In this document: one piece after another, positions 32,804 through 42,611 of the stretch | Position numbering within the stretch: position 1 is the stretch's first letter | Layout: each line of letters starts with the position of its first letter | Source of the DNA: Paenibacillus ihumii | GTDB lineage: Bacteria > Bacillota > Bacilli > Paenibacillales > Paenibacillaceae | NCBI RefSeq assembly: GCF_001403875.1 | Contig: NZ_LN884299.1 | Span: 1,302,117 to 1,366,116 of the forward strand | DNA: 64,000 nt | Direction: 5' to 3' | The notes under the pieces: generated by a model | Databases searched by the model: none | Told to the model about the DNA's origin: nothing | Seen by the model: the letters and a program-made list of their open reading frames with translations, nothing else | Made by a program: the position numbers and the translations under genes

Positions 32804-35110
32804 ATGATCAAAAGAATCAAACTGCGGACGCTGCTTATAGGGGGAATTATTACCCTCTTTTTTGCTGTCTTGATGGGTAAAGTGTTTTGGATTCAGGTGG
32901 TAGAGGCGGATTTCTGGCAAGCCCATGCCGAAAAGGTATGGTCCAAGAAAAAGGTCATTCCGGCCAGCCGCGGCAAAATAACGGATCGAAACGGGGACAT
33001 CCTCGCGGTAGATGCTCCCGCCTATACCGTGGCGATCAATCCCAAGCTGATTCAGGAGATCGGCATCCAGGAAGATATCATTAAGGGGCTTCATAGCATT
33101 CTCGGGAAGAAAGAGGATGAGCTGCGCGAATTGGTAAACGCCAAAAATGAGAACGGCGAGTATTACCGGCAAAGAGAAGTGCGCCGAGAGGGCTGGAAGG
33201 TCGATCAGGACGTGAAAGAGCAGGTCGAGAAGCTGAGAGATGACCTGATGAAGAAGCATGAACGGGAAGATGTTGGCATTATTCTCATCAAGGAGCAGAA
33301 GCGCTATTATCCGAAGAATAGTCTGGCGTCGCATATTCTCGGGTATGTCAACCGCGAGGGCGAGGCTGTACAGGGGACAGGCATCGAGGCTTATTACGAC
33401 GAGATGCTCAAAGGCCAGGACGGCTCCTTGGAATATAAGAGCGACGGCCGCGGAATCGAGATCCCAAAGGCAAGCGAAATCTATACGCCGGTGAAAAATG
33501 GTAAGGATTTACGGCTGACGATTGACTATACGATCCAGTATTATATCGAAGAGGCGATGAAGGAGGCTTTCGCTGAGCTCAAGCCTATCAGTATGACGGT
33601 CATTGCCGCAGATCCTAATACGATGGAGATATTAGGCATGGCCAACATGCCGACCTACAATCCGAATGAATATTGGAAGGGCGTCGATCAGAAGAACTTC
33701 TATAACCATGCGATTAAATCCGTTTATGAACCGGGCTCGACGTTCAAGATCGTAACGCTGGCGGGTGCGGTTGAGGAAGGAATGTTCGACCCGGACGATA
33801 GCTTCATGTCCGGAAGTATTCGCGTGCCGGGACAGACGATTCATGACGTGAAGCGTTCCGGCTGGGGGGCTATATCGTATCTTGAAGGTGTCAAGCGCTC
33901 CAGTAACGTTGCTTTTGTCAAGCTTGGCTACGAGAAGCTGGGGCCGGAGCTGCTTAAGCAGTATGTCGACGATTTCGGCTTTGGCCAGAAGACGGGCATT
34001 GAGCTGCCCGGCGAGGCAAAGGGTATGGTTAATCCGGTGTACAAAGCCGACTATGCTGCCATGTCATACGGGCACGGCACGCTGCTCGTAACCCCGATTC
34101 AGCAGTTGACTGCAGTAGCGGCGGTCGCTAATGGCGGCAAATTGATGGAACCGCATATCGTCAAATCCGTTACCGATCCTCATACTGGGGAGACGGTGAA
34201 TACACAGCCGAAGGTCGTTCGTCAGGTCATATCGACGGAGAAGGCGAAGGAAGTGAGCGGCTACTTGGAACAGGTCGTCTCGGATCTCAAGATCGGGACC
34301 GGCCGCCACGCCTATATCGAAGGCTACCGTATCGCCGGCAAGACGGGAACCGCGGTCAAGCCGGCCAAGGGCGGCGGATATGATTATAAGAAGCAGGTCG
34401 TGTCTTTTGCCGGCTACGCTCCTGTAGATGATCCGAAGATTGCTATTCTCGTTCTCATTGACGAACCGAGCAATTCCGAGCTTGGCGGAGGCACTGCCGC
34501 AGGCCCGGTAGTCAAGAAGATTCTCAATCAAGTGCTGCAGTACATGGGAGTACCGAAGCAGCCTGCTCAGGCGTCCAGCACGGCCGTTTCCTCTACGAGC
34601 AGTTTGAAGGCTCCGGATCTGGGCGGGCTGCCTGTCCAAGATGCCAAGAATTTGCTTGCGGGCAAGGGCATCTCCTATGCTACTCTCGGGAACGGAAGCG
34701 AGGTTGTGTCTCAATTCCCGAAGGCAGGCAGCTATATAAAGTCCGGTCAGCATATGTACATTTTGACGGAAGAAGGCCGGAATTTGAACATCCCTAATGT
34801 AAGAGGACAATCACTGCGCGATGCTATGGAGCTTCTGTCGGTGCTTCAGGTGTCGGTAAAAACGGCAGGAGAGGGATATGTCGTGGATCAGCAGGTGACG
34901 GAGGTTCGAGGCCAAAGGCAGGTGTCGCTGGTGCTTGAGCCTATCCGTGAGGAAGAAGCGCAGGAAGAGGCAGAAGAGGAGCAGGCAGCTTCCGATGGGG
35001 ACGGCGCCGCTGACGAGACACCTTCGAACTCTGATTCAAACTTAGACTCAGAAGCTTCGAACTCGGACTCGAACCCAGATTCATCTGAATCCGGCAGTTC
35101 GTCCCCATAG
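32804..35110 (+). CDS. pbpB: Division-specific class B penicillin-binding protein with PASTA domains (PBP2B type)
   Basis: 768 residues. Transpeptidase of the septum. One membrane anchor (TLLIGGIITLFFAVLMGKVFWIQ), a dimerisation domain with RGKITDRNGDILA, then the catalytic domain with Ser312 in YEPGSTFK, SSN at 366-368 and KTGT at 513-516. Two PASTA repeats follow (about 600-720, PDLGGLPVQDAKNLLAG, NIPNVRGQSLRDAMELL). The last 45 residues are an acidic, Ser/Asp/Asn repeat (SDSN, SNSDSNPDS), an unusual low-complexity end. The ATG at 32804 follows AGAGGTTCTAGCC. Confidence 0.96.
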   Translation: MIKRIKLRTLLIGGIITLFFAVLMGKVFWIQVVEADFWQAHAEKVWSKKKVIPASRGKITDRNGDILAVDAPAYTVAINPKLIQEIGIQEDIIKGLHSILGKKEDELRELVNAKNENGEYYRQREVRREGWKVDQDVKEQVEKLRDDLMKKHEREDVGIILIKEQKRYYPKNSLASHILGYVNREGEAVQGTGIEAYYDEMLKGQDGSLEYKSDGRGIEIPKASEIYTPVKNGKDLRLTIDYTIQYYIEEAMKEAFAELKPISMTVIAADPNTMEILGMANMPTYNPNEYWKGVDQKNFYNHAIKSVYEPGSTFKIVTLAGAVEEGMFDPDDSFMSGSIRVPGQTIHDVKRSGWGAISYLEGVKRSSNVAFVKLGYEKLGPELLKQYVDDFGFGQKTGIELPGEAKGMVNPVYKADYAAMSYGHGTLLVTPIQQLTAVAAVANGGKLMEPHIVKSVTDPHTGETVNTQPKVVRQVISTEKAKEVSGYLEQVVSDLKIGTGRHAYIEGYRIAGKTGTAVKPAKGGGYDYKKQVVSFAGYAPVDDPKIAILVLIDEPSNSELGGGTAAGPVVKKILNQVLQYMGVPKQPAQASSTAVSSTSSLKAPDLGGLPVQDAKNLLAGKGISYATLGNGSEVVSQFPKAGSYIKSGQHMYILTEEGRNLNIPNVRGQSLRDAMELLSVLQVSVKTAGEGYVVDQQVTEVRGQRQVSLVLEPIREEEAQEEAEEEQAASDGDGAADETPSNSDSNLDSEASNSDSNPDSSESGSSSP

Positions 35111-35122
35111 CTTGTTCTAACC

Positions 35123-35180
35123 CCTGTTTGTCCTGAATAGTCATGATAGCAGTATGATCATGTCTTAGAGGACGAACAGG
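35123..35180 (+). other. Long hairpin just before spoVD
   Basis: CCTGTTTGTCCT (35123-35134) pairs with AGGACGAACAGG (35169-35180), with one G-U pair, and CATGAT/ATCATG pair within. The 3' arm ends at the spoVD ribosome site (GGGAGGG, 35179-35185). No T-run follows, so it is more likely a translational or mRNA-processing element than a terminator. Confidence 0.55.
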
Positions 35181-35191
35181 GAGGGCAATCT

Positions 35192-37162
35192 ATGAAAGTA
35201 TCCAAAGTTACCGTCAGGCGAAGACTGCTGCTGTTGCTGATGCTGCTGGTTCTGTTATTTGCGGCCCTGGTCATAAGGCTAGCTTACGTTCAATTGGGGC
35301 AAGGCGCAGAGCTGTCGGCCAAAGCGGAGGACTCCTGGCGCCGCAATATCCCTTTTTCAGCTAAACGCGGGGAAATCAGCGATCGTAACGGGGTTACACT
35401 CGCTTATAATATAACGACGCCGACCGTGATGGCGATTCCGGTGCAGATTAAGTCCCCGGAGGCTACGGCTCGCAGCTTGGCGCCTCTGCTCGGGATGAGC
35501 GAAGAACAGATTCTGAAGACGATCACGAAGCGACAATCGATAGTGAGGCTGCAGCCCGGCGGACGCAAAATTACGATGGAAAAAGGACAGCAAATTCGTG
35601 ATTTGGCTCTCCCGGGTATTGTTGTTGCTGAGGATAACAAAAGGTATTATCCTTATGGAGGGCTTGCCTCGCATATTCTCGGTTTCACCGGAAGCTATAA
35701 TCAGGGCCTTACCGGTATCGAGCAAAAATACGACAGCAAGCTTAGCGGAATGAGTGGCAGTATCTCGTATTTATCCGATGCGGGCGGCCGGCTGATGCCG
35801 GGCTCGTCGGAGAAATACGTGGAGCCGAAGGATGGGCTTAATTTACAGCTGACGATTGACAAGACGATCCAGAGCATTATGGAGCGGGAGCTCGATCAGG
35901 CGATGGCCAGATTGCAGGCGAATTCAGCGATCTCCATCGCCATGAATCCCAATAACGGTGAAATATTAGCCATGGCGGCGCGCCCCGGTTATGACCCGGG
36001 AAATTATCAGGAGTATGCCGCCGAGGTGTATAATCGAAATCTGCCGATCTGGATGACCTATGAGCCGGGCTCGACGTTCAAGATCATCACGCTTGCAGCG
36101 GCTCTCGAGGAGAAGAAGGTAAATCTTAACGAAGGTTTTTTCGATCCAGGCTATATTAAAGTAGCCGGCGCTTCGCTGCGCTGCTGGAAGAGAGGCGGCC
36201 ACGGCAGTCAAACCTTCCTTCAGGTCGTGGAGAATTCCTGTAACCCCGGCTTTGTTACGCTAGGACAAAGGCTTGGCAAGGAGACCCTGTTCAAATATAT
36301 CAAGGACTTTGGATTTGGCAGCAAGACGGGGATCGATCTGAGCGGGGAAGAGAACGGCATCCTGTTCAAGCTCTCCCAGGTCGGTCCGGTGGAGCTGGCC
36401 ACGACCTCCTTCGGCCAAGGGGTATCGGTCACCCCGATTCAGCAGATCACTGCTGTATCAGCAGCCATAAACGGCGGGAAGCTGTATAAGCCTCATGTAA
36501 CGAAGTCATGGACCAATCCGGATACCGGACAGGTTGTCGATGAGGTCAAGCCTACCGTCGTTCGGCAGGTCATTTCCGAGGAGACCTCGAAGCAGGTGAG
36601 AAGCGCGCTGGAGAGCGTCGTGGCCAACGGAACGGGGGGCAATGCTTTTATCGACGGCTACCGGGTCGGCGGAAAGACGGGAACAGCGCAGAAGGTCGTG
36701 AATGGGCGTTATTCGACAAGCGAGCACATCGTCTCGTTTATCGGCTTTGCCCCTGCCGATGATCCGCAAATCGTCGTTTACACTGCCGTTGACAACCCGC
36801 AGGGAATTCAATTCGGAGGTGTCGTGGCGGCGCCGATCGTCCGGAATATTTTAACCGATGCTCTGGAATACATGGAAGTTCCTCCGCGGAAGGATCAGGT
36901 GGCTAAAAAGTATAAATATGGGGAAACGAAGATCGTAACTGTACCGGATTTAATCGGCCATAGCGTACAAGAAATTTATGAGGATTTGAACATGAACTTT
37001 TCCCTCGCTAAATCGGGGGTAGGCGATATCGTCATTAATCAGGCGCCGAAGCCGGGCACGAGGGTAGAGAGCGGCTCAACGATCCGGATTTATATGGGGA
37101 AGGAATCGGAGGCCGGGATCGAGCATGACCATAGCGGAAACGAGCATGAACACAGTGAATAA
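35192..37162 (+). CDS. spoVD: Stage V sporulation protein D, cortex-specific PBP
   Basis: 656 residues, paralogue of the preceding PBP. It is needed for spore cortex peptidoglycan with SpoVE. One membrane anchor (LLLLLMLLVLLFAALVIRLAYVQ), RGEISDRNGVTLAYN, catalytic Ser294 in YEPGSTFK, ENSCNPGF in place of SxN, and KTGTAQK. One PASTA domain (about 585-645, VPDLIGHSVQEIYEDL). The tail ends with a short His-rich run (EHDHSGNEHEHSE). The ATG at 35192 follows GGGAGGG, next to the hairpin arm. Confidence 0.95.
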   Translation: MKVSKVTVRRRLLLLLMLLVLLFAALVIRLAYVQLGQGAELSAKAEDSWRRNIPFSAKRGEISDRNGVTLAYNITTPTVMAIPVQIKSPEATARSLAPLLGMSEEQILKTITKRQSIVRLQPGGRKITMEKGQQIRDLALPGIVVAEDNKRYYPYGGLASHILGFTGSYNQGLTGIEQKYDSKLSGMSGSISYLSDAGGRLMPGSSEKYVEPKDGLNLQLTIDKTIQSIMERELDQAMARLQANSAISIAMNPNNGEILAMAARPGYDPGNYQEYAAEVYNRNLPIWMTYEPGSTFKIITLAAALEEKKVNLNEGFFDPGYIKVAGASLRCWKRGGHGSQTFLQVVENSCNPGFVTLGQRLGKETLFKYIKDFGFGSKTGIDLSGEENGILFKLSQVGPVELATTSFGQGVSVTPIQQITAVSAAINGGKLYKPHVTKSWTNPDTGQVVDEVKPTVVRQVISEETSKQVRSALESVVANGTGGNAFIDGYRVGGKTGTAQKVVNGRYSTSEHIVSFIGFAPADDPQIVVYTAVDNPQGIQFGGVVAAPIVRNILTDALEYMEVPPRKDQVAKKYKYGETKIVTVPDLIGHSVQEIYEDLNMNFSLAKSGVGDIVINQAPKPGTRVESGSTIRIYMGKESEAGIEHDHSGNEHEHSE

Positions 37163-37255
37163 TATTCCTGATAAGCGATAGTCTTGGTGATAATATTATG
37201 GATGGTTCATTTTTAATTAGGATATCGACGTAACCATTTGACGGAGGGGTCTTAA

Positions 37256-38746
37256 ATGCTGCTATCAGAACTGGCTACATATTTAATTGCATCTAGAATA
37301 CACGGCGACGGCGGAACGGCTTGCCAGGGCATCGCCATCGATTCAAGGCAGGTGCAGGCTGGAGACCTGTTCGTCTGCCTGCCGGGACATACGGTGGATG
37401 GGCATGATTTCGCTCCGCAGGCCGCAGAGCGGGGTGCTGCTGCGCTTGTTGTAGAACGGCATTTGGAGCATATCGGCCTGCCGCAGCTTGAAGTGGGCGA
37501 CAGCAGGCTGGCGATGGCGATTTTGGGCAATGTATTCTATCGCATGCCAAGCAAGCGGCTGAAGGTCATCGGAGTGACGGGGACGAATGGAAAGACGACG
37601 ACGACATATCTCATCGATCGCATCTTGGCGGATCAGGGCATCAATACGGGCTTGATCGGGACTATCGAGCGCAAATACGCAGGGCAAGCCTTTCCGATGC
37701 CGAGAACGACGCCGGAGTCGCTGGATCTGCAGCGGTATTTGGATGAAATGACGCAGAGCGGCGTGGATTATTGCGTCATGGAGGTATCTTCGCATGCGCT
37801 TGAGCAGGGAAGGGTCAAAGGGACGAGATTCCGTACGGCGGTCTTCACGAATCTGACGCAGGATCATTTGGACTATCACCATACAATGGAGGAGTATCGC
37901 GCCGCCAAGGGGCTGTTCTTCTCCCGGCTGGGGAATACCTATGAAGAGGATCCCGGGCTCCGGAGCTATGCGGTGCTGAACGCAGACGACCCGGCTTCGG
38001 CTTATTTCGCGAAGCAAACGGCAGCGGAGGTCATCACCTACGGCGTCGAGAACCCGGCGGATATCCGGGCAACGGACATTTCTATCACGGCCAGGGGAAC
38101 TTCCTTTCATGTTGATACGTTTCAGGGCAGCACCGACGTAGCGCTTCGAATGGTAGGCAAATTCAACGTTTACAATGCCCTGGCGGCCATTGCCGCAGCC
38201 CTGCTGGAGGGTGTTCCGCTGAATCGTATCAAAGAAAGCCTGGAAGCTCTCAAGGGAGTTGACGGACGGGTTGAGGCCGTGGATGAAGGCCAGCCGTTCG
38301 CCGTTATCGTCGATTATGCCCATACGCCGGACGGTCTCGAGAACGTGCTGCGCACAGTTTCGGAGTTTGCAGTAGGACGGGTAATTTGCGTATTCGGCTG
38401 CGGCGGGGACCGGGACCGGATGAAGCGGCCGATCATGGGAAGAATAGCTGCCCGTTACGCGCAGCATGTCATCGTCACGTCCGACAATCCCCGCACGGAG
38501 GATCCAGTGGCTATCCTGAGCGATATTGCGACCGGGCTGGAGGAGGACAAAGTGCCAAAAGAGCGCTACGAGCTTATTGCCGATCGCCGGGAAGCCATCC
38601 AAAAGGCTATTGAAATGGCAAGCAGTGAAGATGTAGTATTGATTGCGGGGAAAGGTCATGAGACCTATCAACTGATCGGAACAGCGGTGTACGATTTCGA
38701 TGATCGGATCGTTGCCAAAGAAGCGATAAGGGGCTTGAGCAAGTGA
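37256..38746 (+). CDS. murE: UDP-MurNAc-tripeptide synthetase MurE
   Basis: 496 residues. Adds meso-diaminopimelate, or lysine in some species, to UDP-MurNAc-L-Ala-D-Glu. Motifs: GVTGTNGKTTTTYLI (ATP loop), NLTQDHLDYHHTMEEY, EVSSHALEQGRV, DYAHTPDGLENVL, and TSDNPRTEDP, the DNPR motif typical of meso-diaminopimelate-adding MurE. The ATG at 37256 follows GGAGGGGTCTTAA. Overlaps murF by 4 bases (GTGA). Confidence 0.97.
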   Translation: MLLSELATYLIASRIHGDGGTACQGIAIDSRQVQAGDLFVCLPGHTVDGHDFAPQAAERGAAALVVERHLEHIGLPQLEVGDSRLAMAILGNVFYRMPSKRLKVIGVTGTNGKTTTTYLIDRILADQGINTGLIGTIERKYAGQAFPMPRTTPESLDLQRYLDEMTQSGVDYCVMEVSSHALEQGRVKGTRFRTAVFTNLTQDHLDYHHTMEEYRAAKGLFFSRLGNTYEEDPGLRSYAVLNADDPASAYFAKQTAAEVITYGVENPADIRATDISITARGTSFHVDTFQGSTDVALRMVGKFNVYNALAAIAAALLEGVPLNRIKESLEALKGVDGRVEAVDEGQPFAVIVDYAHTPDGLENVLRTVSEFAVGRVICVFGCGGDRDRMKRPIMGRIAARYAQHVIVTSDNPRTEDPVAILSDIATGLEEDKVPKERYELIADRREAIQKAIEMASSEDVVLIAGKGHETYQLIGTAVYDFDDRIVAKEAIRGLSK

Positions 38747-40143
38747 TAAAGAGAAATTTGAGCGAAATAGCGGCGATGTGCGGCGGGGAACTCCGCAGGC
38801 CGGAAGACGCTGATTTGAAAATACAAGGTGTAACGACGGATTCCCGCAGCATCTCGAAGGGCTGCTTGTTTATTCCGCTTGCAGGCGAGCGGTTTGACGG
38901 ACATGATTTTGCCGCGGATTGCCTGGCGGCGGGAGCCGATGCCGTGTTATGGGACAAAGCCAAGGGCAATCCCCCGGGGCCGGCCGTTATCGTGAAGGAC
39001 ACGCTGGTGGCCCTGCAGCAGCTCGCGCACAGCTATCTGAAAGAGAGCGGAGCTAGAGTTGTAGGCATTACCGGAAGCAATGGCAAAACGACGACCAAGG
39101 ATATCGTATTTTCCCTGCTGTCGACCACCTTCAACGTGCATAAGACGCAAGGAAATTTCAATAATCATATCGGCCTGCCGCTGACGATTCTCGCCATGCC
39201 AGAGGATGCGGAAATTGCCGTGCTGGAGATGGGGATGAGCGGGCGGCATGAAATCGAGCTGCTCTCGAAGCTCGCCGAGCCGGAGGTGGCGGTTATCACC
39301 AACATCGGCGAGGCCCATTTGATGCAGTTGGGCTCCAGGCTGGAAATCGCCCGGGCCAAGCTGGAAATACTGGCAGGGCTGAAATCCGGGGGCACGCTGA
39401 TCTATGACGGCGATGAGCCGCTGATTCCAGAGGTGCTCCGGGAGCCAGACACGCTGAAGCCGGAGAGCTTTCATACGGCGACCTTCGGCCTGCAGCCGCA
39501 TAATGACGATTATCCGGTCGGCTTAATGTTCCTTGAGGATGGCACCGTGTTTACGTCCAGCGCCGGAGGGGGCGAGCCGCTTCATCTGCCGCTGCTGGGA
39601 CAGCACAACGTCGTTAACGGCCTTGCGGCCATCGCCGTAGCCCGCTATTTCGGCGTGACGGAGGCGGCCATCAAGGAAGGGCTGTCCCGGATCCAGCTGA
39701 CGGGCATGCGGATTGAGGTTGTGAAGGGCCGCAGCGGAATTACGATTTTGAATGATGCTTACAATGCAAGCCCTACGGCCATGAAGGCGGCTATCGGCGT
39801 ACTCGAGAACATGAAGGGTTACCGCTGCAAAGTTGCCGTATTGGGCGACATGCTGGAGCTAGGGGAGACTGAGGGCGATTTGCACCGGGAGGTGGGCGCC
39901 TTCTTGAAGGGCGGCAAGATAGACCGGCTGTTCACCTATGGGACGCTGGGCGAGAAGATTGCAGAAGGCGCCGCAGAGCATCTGGACCCACAGAGTATTC
40001 ATGCATATACTGATAAAGCTGAGCTCATAGCGGGGCTGCTGGACGTACTGCATCCCGGGGATGTCGTTCTCGTCAAGGCGTCCCGGGGAATGCGGCTCGA
40101 GGAAGTCGTCGAAGCTGTGAAAAACAGCGACTTACATCAATAA
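38743..40143 (+). CDS. murF: UDP-MurNAc-pentapeptide synthetase MurF
   Basis: 466 residues. Ligates D-Ala-D-Ala to the tripeptide. ATP loop GITGSNGKTTTKD; then NFNNHIGLPLTILAM, EMGMSGRHEIELLSKLAEPEVAVITNIGEAH, and LNDAYNASPTAMKAAI, all MurF-specific. The GTG start at 38743 overlaps the murE stop, so the two are translationally coupled. The gene length matches the family. Confidence 0.97.
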   Translation: MIKRNLSEIAAMCGGELRRPEDADLKIQGVTTDSRSISKGCLFIPLAGERFDGHDFAADCLAAGADAVLWDKAKGNPPGPAVIVKDTLVALQQLAHSYLKESGARVVGITGSNGKTTTKDIVFSLLSTTFNVHKTQGNFNNHIGLPLTILAMPEDAEIAVLEMGMSGRHEIELLSKLAEPEVAVITNIGEAHLMQLGSRLEIARAKLEILAGLKSGGTLIYDGDEPLIPEVLREPDTLKPESFHTATFGLQPHNDDYPVGLMFLEDGTVFTSSAGGGEPLHLPLLGQHNVVNGLAAIAVARYFGVTEAAIKEGLSRIQLTGMRIEVVKGRSGITILNDAYNASPTAMKAAIGVLENMKGYRCKVAVLGDMLELGETEGDLHREVGAFLKGGKIDRLFTYGTLGEKIAEGAAEHLDPQSIHAYTDKAELIAGLLDVLHPGDVVLVKASRGMRLEEVVEAVKNSDLHQ

Positions 40144-40167
40144 TACCGGCTATAAGGGGGTGATCCC

Positions 40168-41133
40168 ATGGATTTTGGACTTATATTGCTAACAATCGGA
40201 GTGTCCTTCATACTTGCTGTCATTCTGGCTCCGCTGCTTATCCCGCTTTTGCGGCGGTTGAAATTCGGCCAGCAGATTCGCGGCGAAGGACCGCAGAGCC
40301 ATCAGAAGAAGGCGGGGACGCCGACGATGGGCGGTATCGTCATTATTTTAGCTTTTGCACTGGCGTTCCTGAAATTCTCGGTCGTTAATACGGATTTTTA
40401 CGTGCTGCTCGTAGCTACACTTGGATTCGGTCTGGTCGGCTTTCTGGATGATTACATTAAAATTGTATTCAAACGCTCCTTGGGACTAACGCCTAGACAG
40501 AAGCTGTTCGGACAGCTCCTGTTCGCCGGCATCGTCTGCGTCCTGTTGATTTCCGAGGGGCACAGCACCGCGCTGGGCATTCCGGGCACGAAAGTCTCCT
40601 TCGATTGGGGAGGCTGGTTCTATTATCCTTTCATTATTCTAATGATGCTGGCGATCAGCAACGCGGTGAATTTCACCGATGGACTTGACGGCCTGCTGTC
40701 GGGCGTGAGCGCTATTGCCTTCGGTGCGTATGCCGTGATTGCGATGCAGGCGACATCCATCCCGGCGGCGGTCTGCGCAGCGGCGATGATTGGCGCTGTA
40801 CTGGGCTTTCTCGTCTTCAATGCCCACCCGGCAAAAGTATTTATGGGAGATACCGGATCGCTCGGGATCGGGGGCGCTATCGCTGCTATTGCAATCATCA
40901 CGAAGAGCGAGCTTCTGTTTCTCGTCATCGGCGGGGTCTTCGTTATTGAGATGCTGTCCGTCGTGCTGCAGGTCATTTCCTTCAAAACTCGCGGCAAACG
41001 AATTTTCAAAATGAGTCCGATTCACCACCATTTCGAACTGTCGGGCTGGTCGGAGTGGCGTGTCGTCGTTACTTTCTGGGCCGTCGGCTTGCTGCTCGCA
41101 GGGATTGGACTTTATTTAAACAAGGGGTTGTAA
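40168..41133 (+). CDS. mraY: Phospho-MurNAc-pentapeptide transferase MraY
   Basis: 321 residues and about ten membrane helices. Makes lipid I from UDP-MurNAc-pentapeptide and undecaprenyl phosphate. Motifs: [19 protein letters not shown] (Asp pair), [25 protein letters not shown] and the HHH region MSPIHHHFE. The ATG at 40168 follows AAGGGGGTGATCCC. Confidence 0.97.
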   Translation: MDFGLILLTIGVSFILAVILAPLLIPLLRRLKFGQQIRGEGPQSHQKKAGTPTMGGIVIILAFALAFLKFSVVNTDFYVLLVATLGFGLVGFLDDYIKIVFKRSLGLTPRQKLFGQLLFAGIVCVLLISEGHSTALGIPGTKVSFDWGGWFYYPFIILMMLAISNAVNFTDGLDGLLSGVSAIAFGAYAVIAMQATSIPAAVCAAAMIGAVLGFLVFNAHPAKVFMGDTGSLGIGGAIAAIAIITKSELLFLVIGGVFVIEMLSVVLQVISFKTRGKRIFKMSPIHHHFELSGWSEWRVVVTFWAVGLLLAGIGLYLNKGL

Positions 41134-41137
41134 AATC

Positions 41138-42562
41138 ATGAAGCATCCAGAACAATACCGGGGGCGGCAGGTCGTCGTCCTGGGCCTGGCCAAAAGCGGC
41201 GTTCAAGTGGCCAAAACCCTCCATCGCCATGGGGCGATCGTAACCGTAAACGACAAGAAGGACAGAGATCTATGTCCCGAAGCTTCTGAATTAGAGGCTT
41301 TGGGAATTTCTGTTCTATGCGGGGGACATCCGGACGAGCTGATACATCAAGGGATTGAACTGGTCGTAAAGAACCCAGGCATTCCCTACAGTGCACCGCC
41401 CGTCGTCCAAGCGTCCCGGCTTGGCATTGACGTCGTAACCGAGGTTGAGGTCGCCTTCCACTTGTGCGCGGCGCCGATGATCGGCATTACGGGCTCCAAC
41501 GGGAAGACCACGACGACGACCTGGATCGGCAGCTTGCTGCAATCGGCCGGACTGAACCCGATCGTTGCAGGCAATATCGGAACGCCGCTCTGCGAGGCTG
41601 CCGAGAAAGCCCGCGCGGACAACTGGATGGTCGCGGAGCTGAGCAGCTTCCAGCTCAAGGGAACGCAGCAGTTTCGGCCTACAATCGGCGTGCTGCTCAA
41701 TGTCGCTGAGACGCATCTGGATTACCACGGCTCGATGGAGGATTACATTTCCTCCAAGGCCAAGCTGTTTGCCAATCAGACGGAATCGGACACAGCGGTT
41801 ATCAACTGGGACGATCCGGTATGCCGGGGGCTTGTCCCTTATATATCGGCTAGACTTGTCCCGTTCTCTATGTCGGAGCGCCTGATGTCGGAAGGAGTCT
41901 ACATTGAGCCTCCGTATCTGCCTAATGAGACGGACGGGGGACCAAGAACGGCGGTCTACCGAGACTCAGACGGGTCTGTCATCGATATTATTCGCGTGGA
42001 CGAGATCGGCCTGCCTGGACGCTTCAATGTGGAGAATGCACTTGCTGCTATAGCTGCCTGCCTTGCTGCAGGAGCCAGCCCGGATCAGCTAATCGAACAG
42101 TTGCGAGCGTTCCGCGGCGTGGAGCACCGTCTGGAGCATGTTGCTGTTAAAGAGGGCGTGGCCTACTATAATAATTCGAAGGCTACCAATTCCAAGGCGA
42201 CAACAATGGCGATCGAGGCGCTGGATGCGCCGATCGTGCTCATTGCCGGCGGGCTGGATCGCGGCTCTGATTATATGGAGCTGGTTCCTGTATTTCGGAA
42301 CAAGGTCAAAGCCGTCGTGGCGCTGGGAGAGACGAAGGAGAAAATAGCCCGCATTGCTGAGCTTGCCGGATTATCGGACGCCCTGCTTGTCGATACTGAA
42401 GACAATGCCGCCGAGACGCTGCGTACCGCTACTCGCAAGGCTGCCGCTCTAGCGGAGCCGGGGGATATCGTTCTGCTATCGCCAGCCTGTGCAAGCTGGG
42501 ATATGTTTGCTTCTTACGAGGAACGGGGACGCATTTTTAAAGAGGCGGTGCATACCCTTTAA
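41138..42562 (+). CDS. murD: UDP-MurNAc-L-Ala:D-Glu ligase MurD
   Basis: 474 residues. Adds D-glutamate to UDP-MurNAc-L-Ala. N-terminal Rossmann start VVVLGLAKSGVQVAKTL, ATP loop GITGSNGKTTTTTWIG, then NIGTPLCEAAE, NVAETHLDYHGSMEDY, NNSKATNSKATTMAIEAL and the end LLSPACASWDMFASYEERGRIF. Starts 4 bases after mraY, with a ribosome site (AAGGGGTTG) inside the mraY end. Confidence 0.97.
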   Translation: MKHPEQYRGRQVVVLGLAKSGVQVAKTLHRHGAIVTVNDKKDRDLCPEASELEALGISVLCGGHPDELIHQGIELVVKNPGIPYSAPPVVQASRLGIDVVTEVEVAFHLCAAPMIGITGSNGKTTTTTWIGSLLQSAGLNPIVAGNIGTPLCEAAEKARADNWMVAELSSFQLKGTQQFRPTIGVLLNVAETHLDYHGSMEDYISSKAKLFANQTESDTAVINWDDPVCRGLVPYISARLVPFSMSERLMSEGVYIEPPYLPNETDGGPRTAVYRDSDGSVIDIIRVDEIGLPGRFNVENALAAIAACLAAGASPDQLIEQLRAFRGVEHRLEHVAVKEGVAYYNNSKATNSKATTMAIEALDAPIVLIAGGLDRGSDYMELVPVFRNKVKAVVALGETKEKIARIAELAGLSDALLVDTEDNAAETLRTATRKAAALAEPGDIVLLSPACASWDMFASYEERGRIFKEAVHTL

Positions 42563-42611
42563 GTAGGGGGGTGGAAAAGCCCCTACTTTCGGTTAAGAGG
42601 TGGCTTCCACG

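Noticed and set aside
37343-38671. A 442-residue open frame on the minus strand opposite murE
   Set aside because: MurE on the plus strand is full length with its ATP loop; the minus frame shows no domain.
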